NCBI GenBank assembly: GCA_963920765.1
Contig: OY987244.1
Span: 14,510,501-14,574,500 of the forward strand
DNA: 64,000 nt
DNA from: Ulota crispa
Lineage: Eukaryota > Streptophyta > Bryopsida > Orthotrichales > Orthotrichaceae
Direction: 5' to 3'
Part shown: positions 46,780 through 59,295 of the stretch, piece by piece
How the letters are laid out: each line of letters opens with the position of its first letter
Numbering within the stretch: the stretch's first letter is position 1
Notes under the pieces: model-generated
Databases searched by the model: none
What the model was told of the DNA's origin: nothing
What the model saw: the letters and a program-made list of their open reading frames with translations, nothing else
Made by a program: the position numbers and the translations under genes

Positions 46780-48633
46780 TTAACCCCTAAAGGACCAAGT
46801 GTTTGTTCAACGGACATTTGAGAACTCACGTAAGGTCATACAAAGTCAAGTTTTATTGGATGTTCTCAAAATTGTTACACAAGGTGTAAATATGTATCCC
46901 CTAGGTGGAAATGTTTTTTTTCCCCCAATTGGATGCTCAAATCAAAAGTAACATTGCCTAAAAGAATTTGGGCAGCTCATGCAATTTGGGCATCTTTGGA
47001 AAGTCTATTGCTTAATCCTTTAACGACCACACCCATTTTCACAAAATCCACTAAAAACAGGGGCTGTAAGCTTAGATTTGGAATGGACCCATTTTCAATA
47101 ATCCAACCGTACAAATGGGAAGTACACCTTGTTTATTGTAAAGCACCAAAATTTCAGCTAGATCTACCATTGGAGGTGAAATATTATAATGATTGAGTGA
47201 GCTGTATGTAGAAAATCTCTTGTGCTTCATTCTTGTATAGTTTTGAATGTTAACCTTTCATGCAAGCTTCGATTGAGAAGAGCCGTACATTTCTAGAAAG
47301 CAAGGTTTCCCACCTTTCCAACAAGACTAGTTTCACACAAAATAGACAAAAATAGCAATGACAAGGTGTAGCTAAGTGGACAAAAATGGTCAAAAATCCC
47401 ACTTTCTTTGCTACTTTAAACAGGTTCTACATGAAATTTAATAACTGTAATGGAAAATCCAATTGATGAAAACAATCAAGAATTGGCCTTAAATGTAAGA
47501 TGACAAATTTTAAAGCCAAAATGACAACAACATTTTAGTAGATTTTCAAATACTACAATTATACTACTACCAGAAATGAAAACAATACAAGCGTATTTCT
47601 TAAGCATATTTCTTAAGCAATTTGAATTTTTTAGAATTGTGCAGTTGAAATTTGACATTCTTCTTGCATACTTGATGTATTGTGTTGTTGCTTTGATCCA
47701 TATTTGACAAAAATTGGATACGTATTTTGAAGCCTTGCCGTATAAACACCATGATTTATCAACTCACATATCCAATTGCATTGTTATTTTTTTAGATAGA
47801 TGCAAAATTCTTGTGATCACATGCGTACTTCAAAACCAAATTCCAAATTATTGAGCGATTTCAACCTATAGGCCAAAAACCACTCCCAATGACCAAAATA
47901 TGGTTGCGTGGTCCTTAAAGGGTTAAACTCTCATCAAATTTTGAAATTTGGCATGTATGTAACTAATAGAATATAGTATACAATTGTCAAAAAAAAAGTG
48001 AGTTCTCAAATCACATTCTAAGAGGAGTCAAACTTTATTAACTTTGTTTGGGCAGTTTCAAAAACAGTAATCTCTTCTAACATCATGCCCTATTATCTTG
48101 CTATCTCTAATCTCAAAGTTCTTAAAACTTTATTCACATATTCCAAATGTTTGACTCTAACTTTTTACCATTCAAATTTCAAATAAAGAACTTCCTCATT
48201 GCACAATAAATCATGAAAAAATGACTAGTGTTTTACCAATTCACTTAACCTCCTTGCATTGCAAGATGATTTAGAATAAGCTAAATTCTATATTTATTTT
48301 TGAAAATTTTCATGAATGAATCTAACATCATATAGTTATGAATGGTCAAAAACCTTGTTTTTGTGTAGAGCAAAGATTTTACTCCAAGAGGGCTTGAAGT
48401 TTGCTGACCTTTTTTTGCAAAAATGAAAAAAAAGTTGTTTTTCTCACTTTAAACGTGATAATCTTTCAATCCGTACAGTCAAATGGGCTGAAATTTTTAC
48501 CACACATTGAATAAATATTTTACTATGGTTTTGTATGGTTGAAGTTTCCAAATAATGTTTTGATCAACATACCCAAGAAAACGCTGTTTTTGAATTGTTT
48601 CTTGAAAAATGCCCTTGGTCCTTTATGGGTCAA
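46780..48633. mobile_element. TTAA-group MITE family A, interrupted by a second MITE
   Basis: TTAACCCCTAAAGGACCAAG at the left, CCTTGGTCCTTTATGGGTCAA at the right. Without the nested 47012-47926 insertion it is about 0.94 kb and collinear with 8892-9855. Confidence 0.88.
47012..47926. mobile_element. Nested TTAA-flanked MITE, 'CGACCAC' family, copy 2
   Basis: TTAA at 47012-47015 and 47923-47926; ends TCCTTTAACGACCAC / GTGGTCCTTAAAGGG. The host reads ..TCTATTGC[TTAA]ACTCTCATC.. across the site; uninterrupted copies read GCTAAAACTCTCAT (9120) and the equivalent reverse near 4345. This shows precise insertion with a TTAA duplication. Confidence 0.93.
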
Positions 48634-48866
48634 CAGTAGCTTGGCTAAACTTGAATGAAGGTTACTGGATAATATAATTTTGTGGATGAAAGTTCAGCGA
48701 ATGGTCCTCCTATCTGATTTTTTCATAACATGCATGCCATAGAGAATGCGCGTCGCTCGTTGAATGGTTAGGACGCGTTTAGAATCCCTAAGTTTAAGGA
48801 CAGCAGCTCTTGCGTAGCCATAAAGCTTTTCACTCCGATATTTTTTCTTAGTTTAGGATTAATGGC

Positions 48867-49788
48867 TTAACCCCTAAAGGACCAAGCAAAGTTTTCACCA
48901 AAAACTCTTCAAAACTGTCATTTTTAGAGCATCAACCAAATTCAAATACAAAAATATTTTTATGCATATGTGACTGTGGGATCTTGTAGAATTGTGGTTT
49001 TATAAAATGTGGAAAAAAATTCAGAGTTTTTCACCATGTGGATTGGAAGTTAGAATGGTTTGAATATCCAAAAATGTTTTTTGAAAAACTGGGCAACTAC
49101 CCTTCAGAAGGTGAAATTCCTAAGGAAAAAAGGCCATGTGGGTGGTGCTTCTCTAAATTCCTTATTCCACCGAAGTAAAGTACATGTCAAAAAAGTTTCA
49201 AATCATTTGGAGTTGTATAACATATAGAAAAAAATTAGTAAGTAAAAAGAAGTAAAGAGTGATTCAAAACACTAAATTGTGAAAAATTTAATAATGGAAA
49301 TAAAAAATGCCGATCCCAATGGTCATAATGTTGTCATAAACAGTCTTCATCCTTTGGTTTTGTTCTTTTTCCAAAATAATGAAAATTGAATAAAATAAAG
49401 GACTTCAAAGTTTATTTTGGAGTAGAGAATCCATAACTGCCTTCAAACAAAAAATCCTCATAACTTTCATCTCGTTGATCCAAACAGAATGATTTCAAGC
49501 TTCCTACATTCACAACAATCTCCTAAACCAATTTTTAAAATTTGTTTTTGAAAAAATTGTTTTTTAAAAATCTACCCAGGCTGTCCGCCGAACGTAAAAA
49601 ACAACATATTAGGCTATAACTTTTTACTCATAACTCCAAGTGTCATGAAATTTAGTGCATATGAAAGGTTAACCTCATCCCCACATTCTATTAAAATTTT
49701 AGCCTAAAATATGAAAAGCTCCAATCACAGGTACTTGCCCAAAATTGCTATGTTTCTAAAAAAGGGGGTTTGGTCCTTTAGGGGTTAA
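48867..49788. mobile_element. TTAA-flanked MITE, 0.92 kb 'CCAAGCAAAG' family
   Basis: TTAACCCCTAAAGGACCAAG ... TTGGTCCTTTAGGGGTTAA. The interior is the reverse complement of 57207-58132. Confidence 0.9.
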
Positions 49789-50217
49789 GCTACCTATTTC
49801 AGGAAGAGCATCTCTATCATGTTTGACAATATTTTGGTCCTACGAGAGTAGGGTTTTTTCTTTATTTTTTCGTTGGTAAGAACATCACCACCGCAAATGC
49901 AAGAATAGATGCAAATGCTATTGTTGAGGGAAGGGAGATTTTTTAGGTTTTATTGCATCCACGCCAAAGCCTTTCCACATTTTTTGGGCAACACTATAAG
50001 CTCCCGTTCACACTACTCTCCAGGTCTTTTGCATTCACACTACAATTGTTCCTGCTTGTTTCCTATCCCGGTGTTGGAGAGAAAAAACGACAAAGTAGCG
50101 TGAATGCGCGGTGGAAGAGCTCCTGAAAGGGCGGATCCGGTACATGAAATGCCCCGCGTGGTAGCCCGAGAATTCTCTAGTCGCGTTCAATATTGCAGAA
50201 ATACGGTGGAGATGACC
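49789..50217. other. Spacer with GC-rich patch
   Basis: Bounded by GAGCATCTCTATC (49806) and GGTGGAGATGACC (about 50214), possibly an old GAGCATCTCC-type MITE. The patch 50040-50200 is GC-rich; a 64-codon frame (49909-50103) has no recognisable family. Confidence 0.35.
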
Positions 50218-50824
50218 TAAGGTAGGAGGCTTGTGAATGGACCATCTAAGGGAAAGTGCACTTTTGTGGAAAAATCACGGCAGCTTGGAAAAATTGCAAT
50301 ATTTTTGGTAGAAAGTCAAAGAAGAAACACTTCTATGGCCATTTAAATTGATTTTTTTTAATTGATATGAATTAACTATAATTAATCAAAGCAAAAGGTG
50401 CATAGGTAGCTATTCTTAATCATAGGTGGTTGCATTCATGATGCAAATGCGGCTTGTAAATGGAGCACATGAGTCCTAAAAGCAACCACTACAAAGCCAA
50501 TAATGCTCCAACAAGGCTCTTAAAGCATGCAAGCACCCATTCCATATTCCAATGCTCAAATCATGATTGAACACATGTTTTCATTTATTTTAGTATGACG
50601 TATATCTATATTTTATTGAAAGACAAATCCAAACACAATTATAACCAACAAGCACGCACAATAGTGACTCATGTCACTCTCTTAATTTCCTAAAATGATG
50701 CTTACGCAAGTAAAATTTCTAAACATAAAAAAATGAGATCCATTCAAAAACCTCTATATAATGTTTTTGTGACCCTACATGGTTAGTTCAAAATGCCTGG
50801 TCTGAGTTAGAGCCTCCTACCTTA
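50218..50824. mobile_element. TA-flanked MITE, AGGTAGGAGGC termini
   Basis: TA-AGGTAGGAGGCTTG ... AGAGCCTCCTACCT-TA, 607 bp. Same terminal type as 19891-20209. Confidence 0.7.
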
Positions 50825-51325
50825 GAGCAACCAGCACCCACCAAGGCAAGCAAGTAAGGAATAAATGGACAGAAGTCGATACAGTAGTCGACATGTACAT
50901 GTTCATCCATAAACTCTGCTAGTGTTGGTAAGCCTCATCCAACATTTGGCAAATTTGGTATTTGCCAGGGGACAGATTTGGCGATTTTATCCATATAGTC
51001 ACTGAATGTGACAATTTGATGTAAGGTTTAGGCAAATTTTCACTAGGAAAAAACCCCGTGCGAGATTCATGCAAGTGTGGGGCCAGTTTCCAAGCAGGGG
51101 TAACAGTAATTTGTCCCCTATTTTATTTTATTGCTGTTCAGTTATAATCTTCTCTAGAATTTTTGGACCAAAGAAGGGTCTCTAAATCCAAATCTTAATT
51201 CAAAATTCTCAAATTCCATCTTTAGAGAGGAAATTTTTGAAATATCAGAATTTTTGACATTTGAAAAAGAATTTTAGCCTCACACCGCGAAACAAGGCAG
51301 ATGGCGCTAGTAGGACCAATATACT

Positions 51326-51972
51326 GCTTGCCCTCCACCACATTGGTAGGAAATCATCATGAGGAAACATGGTGATTTTCCTTTTACGTATTGACCTACA
51401 AATTTCCCCATATGTGCAAGTAGTCAAAATAGTGCTCAACCAATAACATGTCTCCTTGGTTCAAAAAGTAAATAGATTCTTCATCATTGCTTACCCAAAC
51501 TATTCATTGATTAAAGAAAAGCAGTATTTAGAGGAATTGTTATGCACCTAAAAAAATACAAATTTTGCAATGCAAGAAAGAATGTTTTAACACCATATTC
51601 ATTAGAATGGGAGATTGGGCACCTCTCATAATAACCATGTTGATCTCAACTTGAATTGGCAATTTCCATTAAAAATAGAGTTTTCAGCTAAATTGACATA
51701 AAACCTTCTAATTTTAGGTCAAATTTGAAAAGTTTTAAATAAAACCTTCTAATTTTAAATTAATTTTGAAAGATTTTATTGCAATTTAGCTCGACTTGAG
51801 CTAAATTGCAATAAAACCTTTTGTCATATTTCCTTTCAATTACCTCTCAATTCAGTGGAAATCTTCCATTTTAATGAATATGGTGTTTTTTGGGGGTCCA
51901 AGCATTAATTGCTCTCTTTTCATATAAAAGCGGCCCCAATCATGGTGTTGCACAATACAAGTGAAGATGCTC
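51326..51972. mobile_element. Reversed GAGCATCTCC-type MITE carrying a nested element
   Basis: Reverse relative of 20229-20573 and 51976-52322, ending GAAGATGCTC just before the TAA that starts the next copy. The left end is degraded (CCCTCCACCACATTGG). Interrupted by 51589-51886. Confidence 0.65.
51589..51886. mobile_element. Nested MITE, ACACCATATTCATTA termini
   Basis: ACACCATATTCATTAGAATG and its inverse CATTTTAATGAATATGGTGT bound about 298 bp. The neighbouring uninterrupted copy (about 52045-52075, reverse) shows the empty site GAATGTTTT|GGACGGTCC, suggesting a T-rich duplication (TTTT). Confidence 0.78.
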
Positions 51973-51975
51973 TAA

Positions 51976-52322
51976 GAGCATATACACCTCCACTTGTCCT
52001 GCAAAACCCTATGTTAGGGACACTTTTGGATGAAAAGAGAGCAATTAATGCTTGGACCGTCCAAAACATTCTTTCTTGCATTGCAAAATTTGTATTTTTT
52101 AGGTGCATAACAACTCCTCTAAATACTACTTTTCTTTAATCAATGAATAGGTTGAGTAAGCAATAATGGAATCTATTTACTTTTTGAAACAAGGAGGCTT
52201 GTTATTGGTTGAACACTATTCTATCTAATTATAGGGGTGAAGGAAATTCTCACTTCAAGACGGGAAACGAGATTCAAGATGTTTCCCCAAGATGAGAAAC
52301 TACATGTGTGGTGGAGATGCTC
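51976..52322. mobile_element. TAA-flanked MITE, GAGCATCTCC family, copy 2
   Basis: GAGCATATACACCTCC ... GGTGGAGATGCTC with TAA at 51973-51975 and 52323-52325. It lies head-to-head with the reversed copy on its left, separated only by TAA. Confidence 0.83.
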
Positions 52323-52383
52323 TAAAGCCCCAATGAATAATGGATGGACGACCTCCCTAAGAAGGGCCTTTGTCTACACTAAA

Positions 52384-52704
52384 TAAGGTAGCATCACTTA
52401 TAACAGTCAAATTAAGGGTTTTGAACGTGATGATTATTAATAAACATCTAGCAAATTATACAGTCCTATTAGCAAGACAAAAAAATGAGTTTGCGCTTTT
52501 GAATGTATTATTTGGATATTGTGAGAATAAGTTCTAAATTTTTAAAGAGCCAACTGCAATTGCACCTAATACCAACATACACTAAAGTTTCATGTTCACA
52601 TACTGTACATCCTTGTAATTACATCTATTTACTTCCACATATTTTCCAAGATTTTAGAGGTGATGGTTGTGGGAACACTGATGCTTATGGATGCTGCGAC
52701 CTTA
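52384..52704. mobile_element. TA-flanked MITE, AAGGTAG..CACCCATAA family, copy 3
   Basis: TA-AGGTAGCATCACTTATAA ... CTTATGGATGCTGCGACCT-TA, collinear with 20660-20977 throughout, with more diverged ends. Confidence 0.8.
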
Positions 52705-52925
52705 GTACATTTGGGTTGCCTTAGCAACTAGGTTGCCTTAACAACTAGGTTGCCTTACCTTAGAAAGTTGCCTCATGAATGATCCGTTGCTTGGCCACTT
52801 AGTGGTGCATAAAAATCTCTACATACTAAGCTTTCAGATGGTTTTCAACTTGGACGCGCTAGAATTTTTTTTGCAACTTTTTTGTTGTTGCCAAGCTTTT
52901 TTTAACTTGTTTATTGCACTAAATA

Positions 52926-54771
52926 CTAACCTCTAAAGGACAATTGTCCGTTGAATAGACAATTGAAAATTTGGGTAGGTTCCTAGGAAGTCAATTTTAG
53001 GTGGATATTTTTGAAATTTGGAGACAACATGTATACAATGAATACCTTTGTGTAAAAAAAACCCCTTTGATCACATGCCCAAATAAAAAGTCGTGATGCT
53101 TGAAATGATGCAAACTACTTGCACAACATGGAGGAAACAAAAAAATTGCCCAAAATTAGCTTCAATGGTAATCTTGGTGGGGTCTAGGTGAGGGCCTTGG
53201 TGAGGGGTCTTGGCAAAGGTCTTTGTAGGGGTTTTGGCAAGAGACTTGGCAAATTGTTTTTTATCCTATTAGACCTAACATGTTGAACGTGTTTGTCATG
53301 TATGTTCATGAGTGTAAGAATGGTGAAGAGTAGCAAAGGAAAAATGATGCATCTCCAATTTTGTTTACAATTATGCAAAAATTGTTTGCATGACTGGAGA
53401 GGGCAAAATTACTAGAAACCACTAAGCTGCAATGAATATTGTTACTTCTCAACCTCTAGTTTGAGAGGAAATTATGTGGTTTGCAATAATGGCAAGACAC
53501 AATCTCACAAATTTTGCCAAAATTGCAATGGCAAGTATATGTGTGGCCGTAGAGGATGATTTGAAAAATATCATGATAATCTTCACCCTCAAAGCAAAGA
53601 AATTGCAAATGATCTTTTAATTTTTAGTTTTTGTGTTTAAATATTTTTAGGAGACAATCTAAGCCATTTGTAATGAAATTTTTAGCAACTAGCAATTTGT
53701 TTAGAAAACTAAATCAAGCAAATCTTATAGTTTATTATTGAATAATGGGATTAACACAAAGTTTATCTCTTTATTGAACAAAAGGACATTTAGGAAGTCA
53801 ATCTTCCCATCTATCTTGCTTAATTTATGCATGAGACTTCAAGATTATGAATTGTGGCAAAGCTTGAATTAGTATAATTTTGCAAGGTTTTGTGATTTTC
53901 TAATATATATTTTTTGACTACTGTAGGTTCATAGCAGATTTGGCAAAATAATTCAGAAAAGCTTAGCCGAATAATTCCAGATTCCATTCTTCAAAAGTGT
54001 CCAATGTCAAATAAATCAAAAACTTGAAACTCCGAAAAGTGAAAAAATCAGTAGCTATGCATACTAATGCTGTAACTAATTCCAGAAGGCAGGGACCATT
54101 CCAGGAGGGCTGCAAACTCTGCGCTTAGTTACTTACATCCACCTAACAAACTGCTGAAATCTTAGGGTTATTTTAGGGCTAGCCAACATAGATGGATGAT
54201 TTTGAATAAAATAATCTTCCCATATCCTACCAGAAAAAGTGGTTAACTGCCGAATATTAGTATTTTTTTTGAAAGAGCCAAAGCGTTATTTAATTAAAAA
54301 AGTAATGCCAAATGATTTTTTCTCAAAAATTATTAAATTTGGCAGTGAACTGCCGTATTTGCTATGAACCTACAGTACTAGAGTAAATGAGGTTACATCA
54401 TTTTACTATTTAGATTTGTGAAAAAATAAATTTTGACTATGCAAGAAATTTTTAAAGATTGGCTAGTGTATAGTTGTTTCCTTTGACCACCTTGTAATTT
54501 TAGCTCATTTGACATAAGTTAGGCATCTCAATTATATCTGAAATTTTGACTAGTTGAACCTAACATCATATATTCATGAATGCCTAAGGGGGCTCAAAAT
54601 CTGCTCTTCCTTTTGGGCAGGGCCAAAAAGTATATATTTGTAAAATTATGAATGTTATAATCTTTTAATACTTGTGGTCACATGGGCTAAAGTAAATGCC
54701 ACACATTGACTTACCCCTTTTTTAACTCTTTTTTGCGGTTGGAATGCAAAAGAAAAGTTTTGATTTTGGAT
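52926..54771. mobile_element. Truncated TTAA-group element(s) with nested insertion
   Basis: Starts CTAACCTCTAAAGGACAATTG; 54480-54770 resembles the right half of 8892-9855 (AACCTAACATCATATA.TC.TGAATG) but lacks the GGTCCTTTAGGGG end. Interrupted by 53920-54376. Whether this is one element or two remnants is unclear. Confidence 0.5.
53920..54376. mobile_element. MITE, ACTGTAGGTTCATAGCA termini, 3-bp ACT duplication
   Basis: ACTGTAGGTTCATAGCAGAT and its inverse TTGCTATGAACCTACAGT, flanked by ACT at 53917-53919 and 54377-54379. 457 bp, non-coding. Superfamily uncertain. Confidence 0.8.
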
Positions 54772-55713
54772 TTAACCCCTAAAGGATTGTTTGTCCATTC
54801 GGGGACAAGTGGATTTTGGGCATGTACCTATGGTTAAACTATTTTGTGCAATTTTTTGAAACTTTTATTGTAGGTGGGGAATTCAAAGATCTATGTGGGC
54901 ATCTAATTTTTTCTTCATTTTGACATTTGACGAAGAAATTATGCATGATTTCATGAAAATTTGGGGAGGACTGCCCGTTTGGGCAGCCCAAAAATTTCTT
55001 TAAAAATTACATTTTCTGAATTTTGTTTTTTGAAATTGATTCTTTAGATTTTTTTATACATGAGAAGCTTTGAATCATTCAATTTCAATCAATGAAATGA
55101 AAGTTATGAGGAGTTTTTGTTTGCGGGTAGTTATGAATTCTCTACTCTAAAATAAACTTTGAAGTCCTTTATTATACTCAACTTTCATTATTTTGGAAAA
55201 AATAAATAAACCTAAGGAAGTAGATTGTTTATTACAACATTGTAACTGTTGGGATTTGCATTTTTCATTTTAATAATTAAATTCTTAGCAATTTAGTGAT
55301 TTGACTCATTCTCTACTTCTTTTTACTTACTATTTTTTTTTCTCATGGGTTGTATAGTTCCAATTGATTTGAAAATTCTCCCACATATAACTAACTTGAT
55401 CTCCTACATGGGAAAAATAAAACCTCAACTTTGCGTACATTAATTTTTTTGATATAAGAGTGGTCAAAGACTTCTAAATTTCTGGGCAGAAGGGAAAAAA
55501 ACTTTTTTTTTGCACTTTAAATGTAAATATCTCACTCCTCTCCATCAAAATTGACTTTATTTTTTCCCACAAGTTCCTCTAGCAATCTAGAGCAAGATCC
55601 TACGGCTGGATTTTAAAAAAAAAACAAATTTTCTTACTTTTTTACTCATTCCCCAGAAGTGGCAATTATCAATTACTTAACTTGAAAAAAAGGCTAAGTC
55701 CTTTAGGGGTTAA
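54772..55713. mobile_element. TTAA-flanked MITE, 0.94 kb 'TTGTCC' family
   Basis: TTAACCCCTAAAGGATTGTT ... AAGTCCTTTAGGGGTTAA, perfect TTAA at both ends. Collinear with 40451-41391. Confidence 0.88.
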
Positions 55714-57206
55714 AATAAATCTTCCAAAAGTGGCAGTTTTGGACTTTGTTTCCTTCTGAAACACCCTTTCGGGTATGGCTTTTCTCCTTTTCAGCCAAAT
55801 TTTTAATAAGTATGCACCTAACATTGCCTGTATTTATATATTAAAATTATACATTCTTTTGACAATGTAGCATATTATTTTCAGCACAACCGATTTTCTT
55901 TGCTTCTTAAATGACCAACAATACACTAGTGGCCAATTTTCCTTCACATTGACCCAAATTCAAGAATTGAGAAATCAAATACCTTTGGACATGCTCAGAA
56001 ATGACCCAATTACAAGAATTTTGAGTAATCGAATTGGTACGGATGTACAGCCGTAATGGAGTAGGTGCACTTTTTAGAGCATAAGATATTAAGGTCCCCC
56101 GAAGGCCATAATCCATTTATAGGGCATGTGAATGTGCTTTTTCTCCCTCTTGCAGAGAATGTTGGAGGGAGGGCTTGAAAGAGGCCCCCAGCCAAACAGG
56201 GACTGGCAACGAATGTCCTTTCTATTTTCTAACTTGGGATAAGAGACACTGCCCTCGGTGTCAGGCTTCTCTGTTTCTATTTTTTTTAGGAGGGTGGTTC
56301 ATGGAGACCACATGCTACGTCAGCACGTCTCCATTATGCTTTTTGTGACAGTGTCTACTACTCTACTGTCTACAGTACCAGGGTTGATTATGAAAAATAA
56401 AAATAAAAACAAAAATAAAATTTTAAAATTTTAAAATTTTAAAATGATATTGTCGTAGGAACTACAGCCCTTAGGGTCACTTTACACTAGGGGTCAAGGT
56501 CATGAAAACTTGGGGCCATTTAGGCAAAATTTCAGCTCAAATGGCCTAAAGAACAGTCCCAAGTGCCCATTATAATACGATTATAGTGGGAGTTAACTTT
56601 CTTGTATGTAAAGGCTTTGAGGCCAAAAAGTTGAGGCTAATATAGTAAACTTTGATAATTTCAAGAGATAAGGAATTAAAAAAGAAACTAAGGATAATTG
56701 TTTATATTTTTACTCCATCCTGCACTGTTGAGTATCTCAAAAGAATGTTTTTTATTCAAAAATAATATTTTAATAAAATACAACAACGGCACCAAGGTCA
56801 AGGATTGGTTTCACATGTTTAGGAGACCTAATTTTTGGAATTGGGACCATGTCAAATTTTTTCTTTTAAAGATTAAAAAGTGTTCTAAAAATTTAGACTT
56901 CACTCCTAAGGCCTTTGAGGTTGTTTTCAAAATACAAACTAATCAGATTCCATAATTGGGTGTGTCTGTGGCTGGAAGCCAGCCTCAATTTATAGTATGA
57001 AGCGCCTTTGCACTACTGCAGTTCCTTGAATTGTCAATCACTTGCTATTAGGGAAAATGTTCTTGGCAAAATCTGCCTAAATCTGACCTCAAACTTTGAC
57101 TGGTGGTTACAACACTAGAAGATTTTGGTGAAAAAATGGATGACATTGCTAAATCCTTCTTTAGCTAAGCACCAAGTTTGCTAAATTTTGGATGAAGTTT
57201 ATTAGT
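55714..57206. other. Gene-free spacer
   Basis: Contains A/T simple sequence around 56391-56446 (AAAATAAAA and TTTTAAAA units). No gene or bounded element identified. Confidence 0.4.
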
Positions 57207-58132
57207 ATAACCCCTAAAGGACCAAACCCCCTTTTTTAGTAACATGGCAATTTTGGGCAGGTACTTGTGATTGGAGACTTTCATATTTTAAGCTGAAATT
57301 TTAATAGAATGTGGGAACAAGGTTTGTTTTTCATATGCGCAAAATTTCATGACATTTGGAATTACGAGTAAAATGTTATAGCCTAATATGTTTTTTTTTT
57401 TTTTCACTTGGCAGGTAGCTTGGACAAATTTTTAAAAATCACTTTTTTCAAAAACAAAAATTTGAAATTGGTTAAGGAGATTTATGTGAAAGTGGGAAGC
57501 TTTTAATCATTCTGTTTTTATCAATGACATGAAAGTTGTGAGGAGTTTTTGTTTGCGGGAAGTTATAGATTCTCTACTCTAAAATAAACTTTGAAGTCCT
57601 TTATTTTACTCATTTTTCATTATTTTGGAAAAGAAACAAAGCCAAAGGATGTAGGTTGTATATTACAACATTACGAGCATTGGGATTGAGGTTTTTCATT
57701 TCCATAATTAAATTCTCAAAAATTTAGTGTTTTGAATCATTCTCTACTTCTTTTTACTTACTATTTTCTTCCCATATGTTATATAATTCCAAATTATTTG
57801 AAACTTTTTTGACATGTACCCTACTTAGGCGGAATAAGGAATCTAGAGAAGCACCACCCACACGGCCTTTTTTCCTTAGAAATTTCACCTTTTGAAGGGT
57901 AACTGTTTAGATTCTCACAAGATGTTTTTGAATATTCAAATTGATGTATCTTCCAATCCACGCGGTGGAACATTCTGAATGTTTTTCCAAATATTCTCAA
58001 GCTATCCTAATACAAGATCCTACAGTTACATGCGGATAAATGTGTTTTTGTTTTCAAATTTGGTTGATGCTTTAAAAATGACAGTTTTGAAGGGTTTTTA
58101 ATGAAAGTTTTGCTTGGACCTTTACGGGATAA
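57207..58132. mobile_element. TTAA-group MITE with ATAA at both ends
   Basis: ATAA-CCCCTAAAGGACCAAACC ... GCTTGGACCTTTACGGG-ATAA. Reverse relative of 48867-49788. The flanks are ATAA at 57207-57210 and 58129-58132. Confidence 0.87.
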
Positions 58133-58691
58133 ATAGCATTTATGGATGAACGTGCACATGTCTTAAATTCTGTCCAGGTCTATTCAAATTTTCCCTCGAG
58201 TGCGTGTCGCTCTACCACCGAAAATACAAAAATCAATCATAACTTACTTTGAGAATTTAGTGTTGACTTGGGAAACAGTGGGAACTGCCCCTAAATTCCC
58301 AACAACAAGAAAAAGAAATTATTTTTTTCTTTTTCTTTTGGGTGGCGGAGGGTGTTGAACAGCGAGCCCCACATAATGTGAGGAATCTGCCGTGCAGCGT
58401 GTGGAGGGCACTCACTCCCCTTCGGCCCTTCCCTTCCCAAAAGCAGTGGTTGAGATGCACTTCCACAAGTGTCCTTCATGGAGCCCCATGGGGTCATGGC
58501 ACCCTTCCTTGGTAGTGGAAAATGGCATGGTATCAAAGTAGTATAGCACGTTTTGATATTTTTATGTAAATGAAAAGCTCTTAACAAAGTCCATCTATTT
58601 ATACTTTGTAAACAATTTCAAATACTAGAATCCATGTAGATAGAGACCCAATTGTCTATCTAACCACATTGATGGATCATTTGTCAACATT

Positions 58692-59239
58692 TAAGGTAGC
58701 AACATCCATAAGCGTTGTGTCCCCATGGCCGTCACGCATCAGTAAAAAAACAAGTCCTAAATAACTAAGTGACAATGACTGCAATGACTATACAACAACT
58801 ACATAATAACTATAAAATGACTGAACAGTCATGGTTTAGTCATTGTCATTTAGTCATTTAGGACTTGTTTTTTTTACTAGTGACGTGACAGTGGCAAGTG
58901 CTAATCAATATAAAAACAAATGGTTGTGGGTGACTGAGTGATGGTTATGGGGAATGAAGTGATGGTTGTGGGTGACTAGCATGAGGTTTTGAGTACCCAT
59001 CTCACTATTTAAGAACCAACAAGCCTTGTTTTTAGCATCTCTTACACATGGTTCCTACAATTTCAGTGATTTTGGACTTTGAAAAATCTTTGTGAACAAA
59101 TGCTTGCAGTTGGAACCTTGAAGTTGATGCCAATATTTTTGGTTTCCACTTCCTAACTTACAGTATTTTTTCAAAGTTAGCCAATTGTTTTACCTACTCC
59201 ATAACCCTTATTTCCATGCTTATGGGTGCGCTTACCTTA
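58692..59239. mobile_element. TA-flanked MITE, AAGGTAG..CATAAGCG termini, with nested CACTA MITE
   Basis: TA-AGGTAGCAACATCCATAAGC ... GCTTATGGGTGCGCTTACCT-TA. Larger than its relatives because 58737-58882 has inserted near the left end. Confidence 0.75.
58737..58882. mobile_element. CACTA-type MITE, 146 bp, nested
   Basis: Right end ACTTGTTTTTTTTACTAGTG (inverse CACTAGTAAAAA), left end CATCAGTAAAAAAACAAGTC; ACG duplicated at 58734-58736 and 58883-58885. Confidence 0.78.
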
Positions 59240-59295
59240 ATCCCAATATCTTGAAAACAATTCATATTTCAATCCCAAGTCTTCTTGTACTACCA

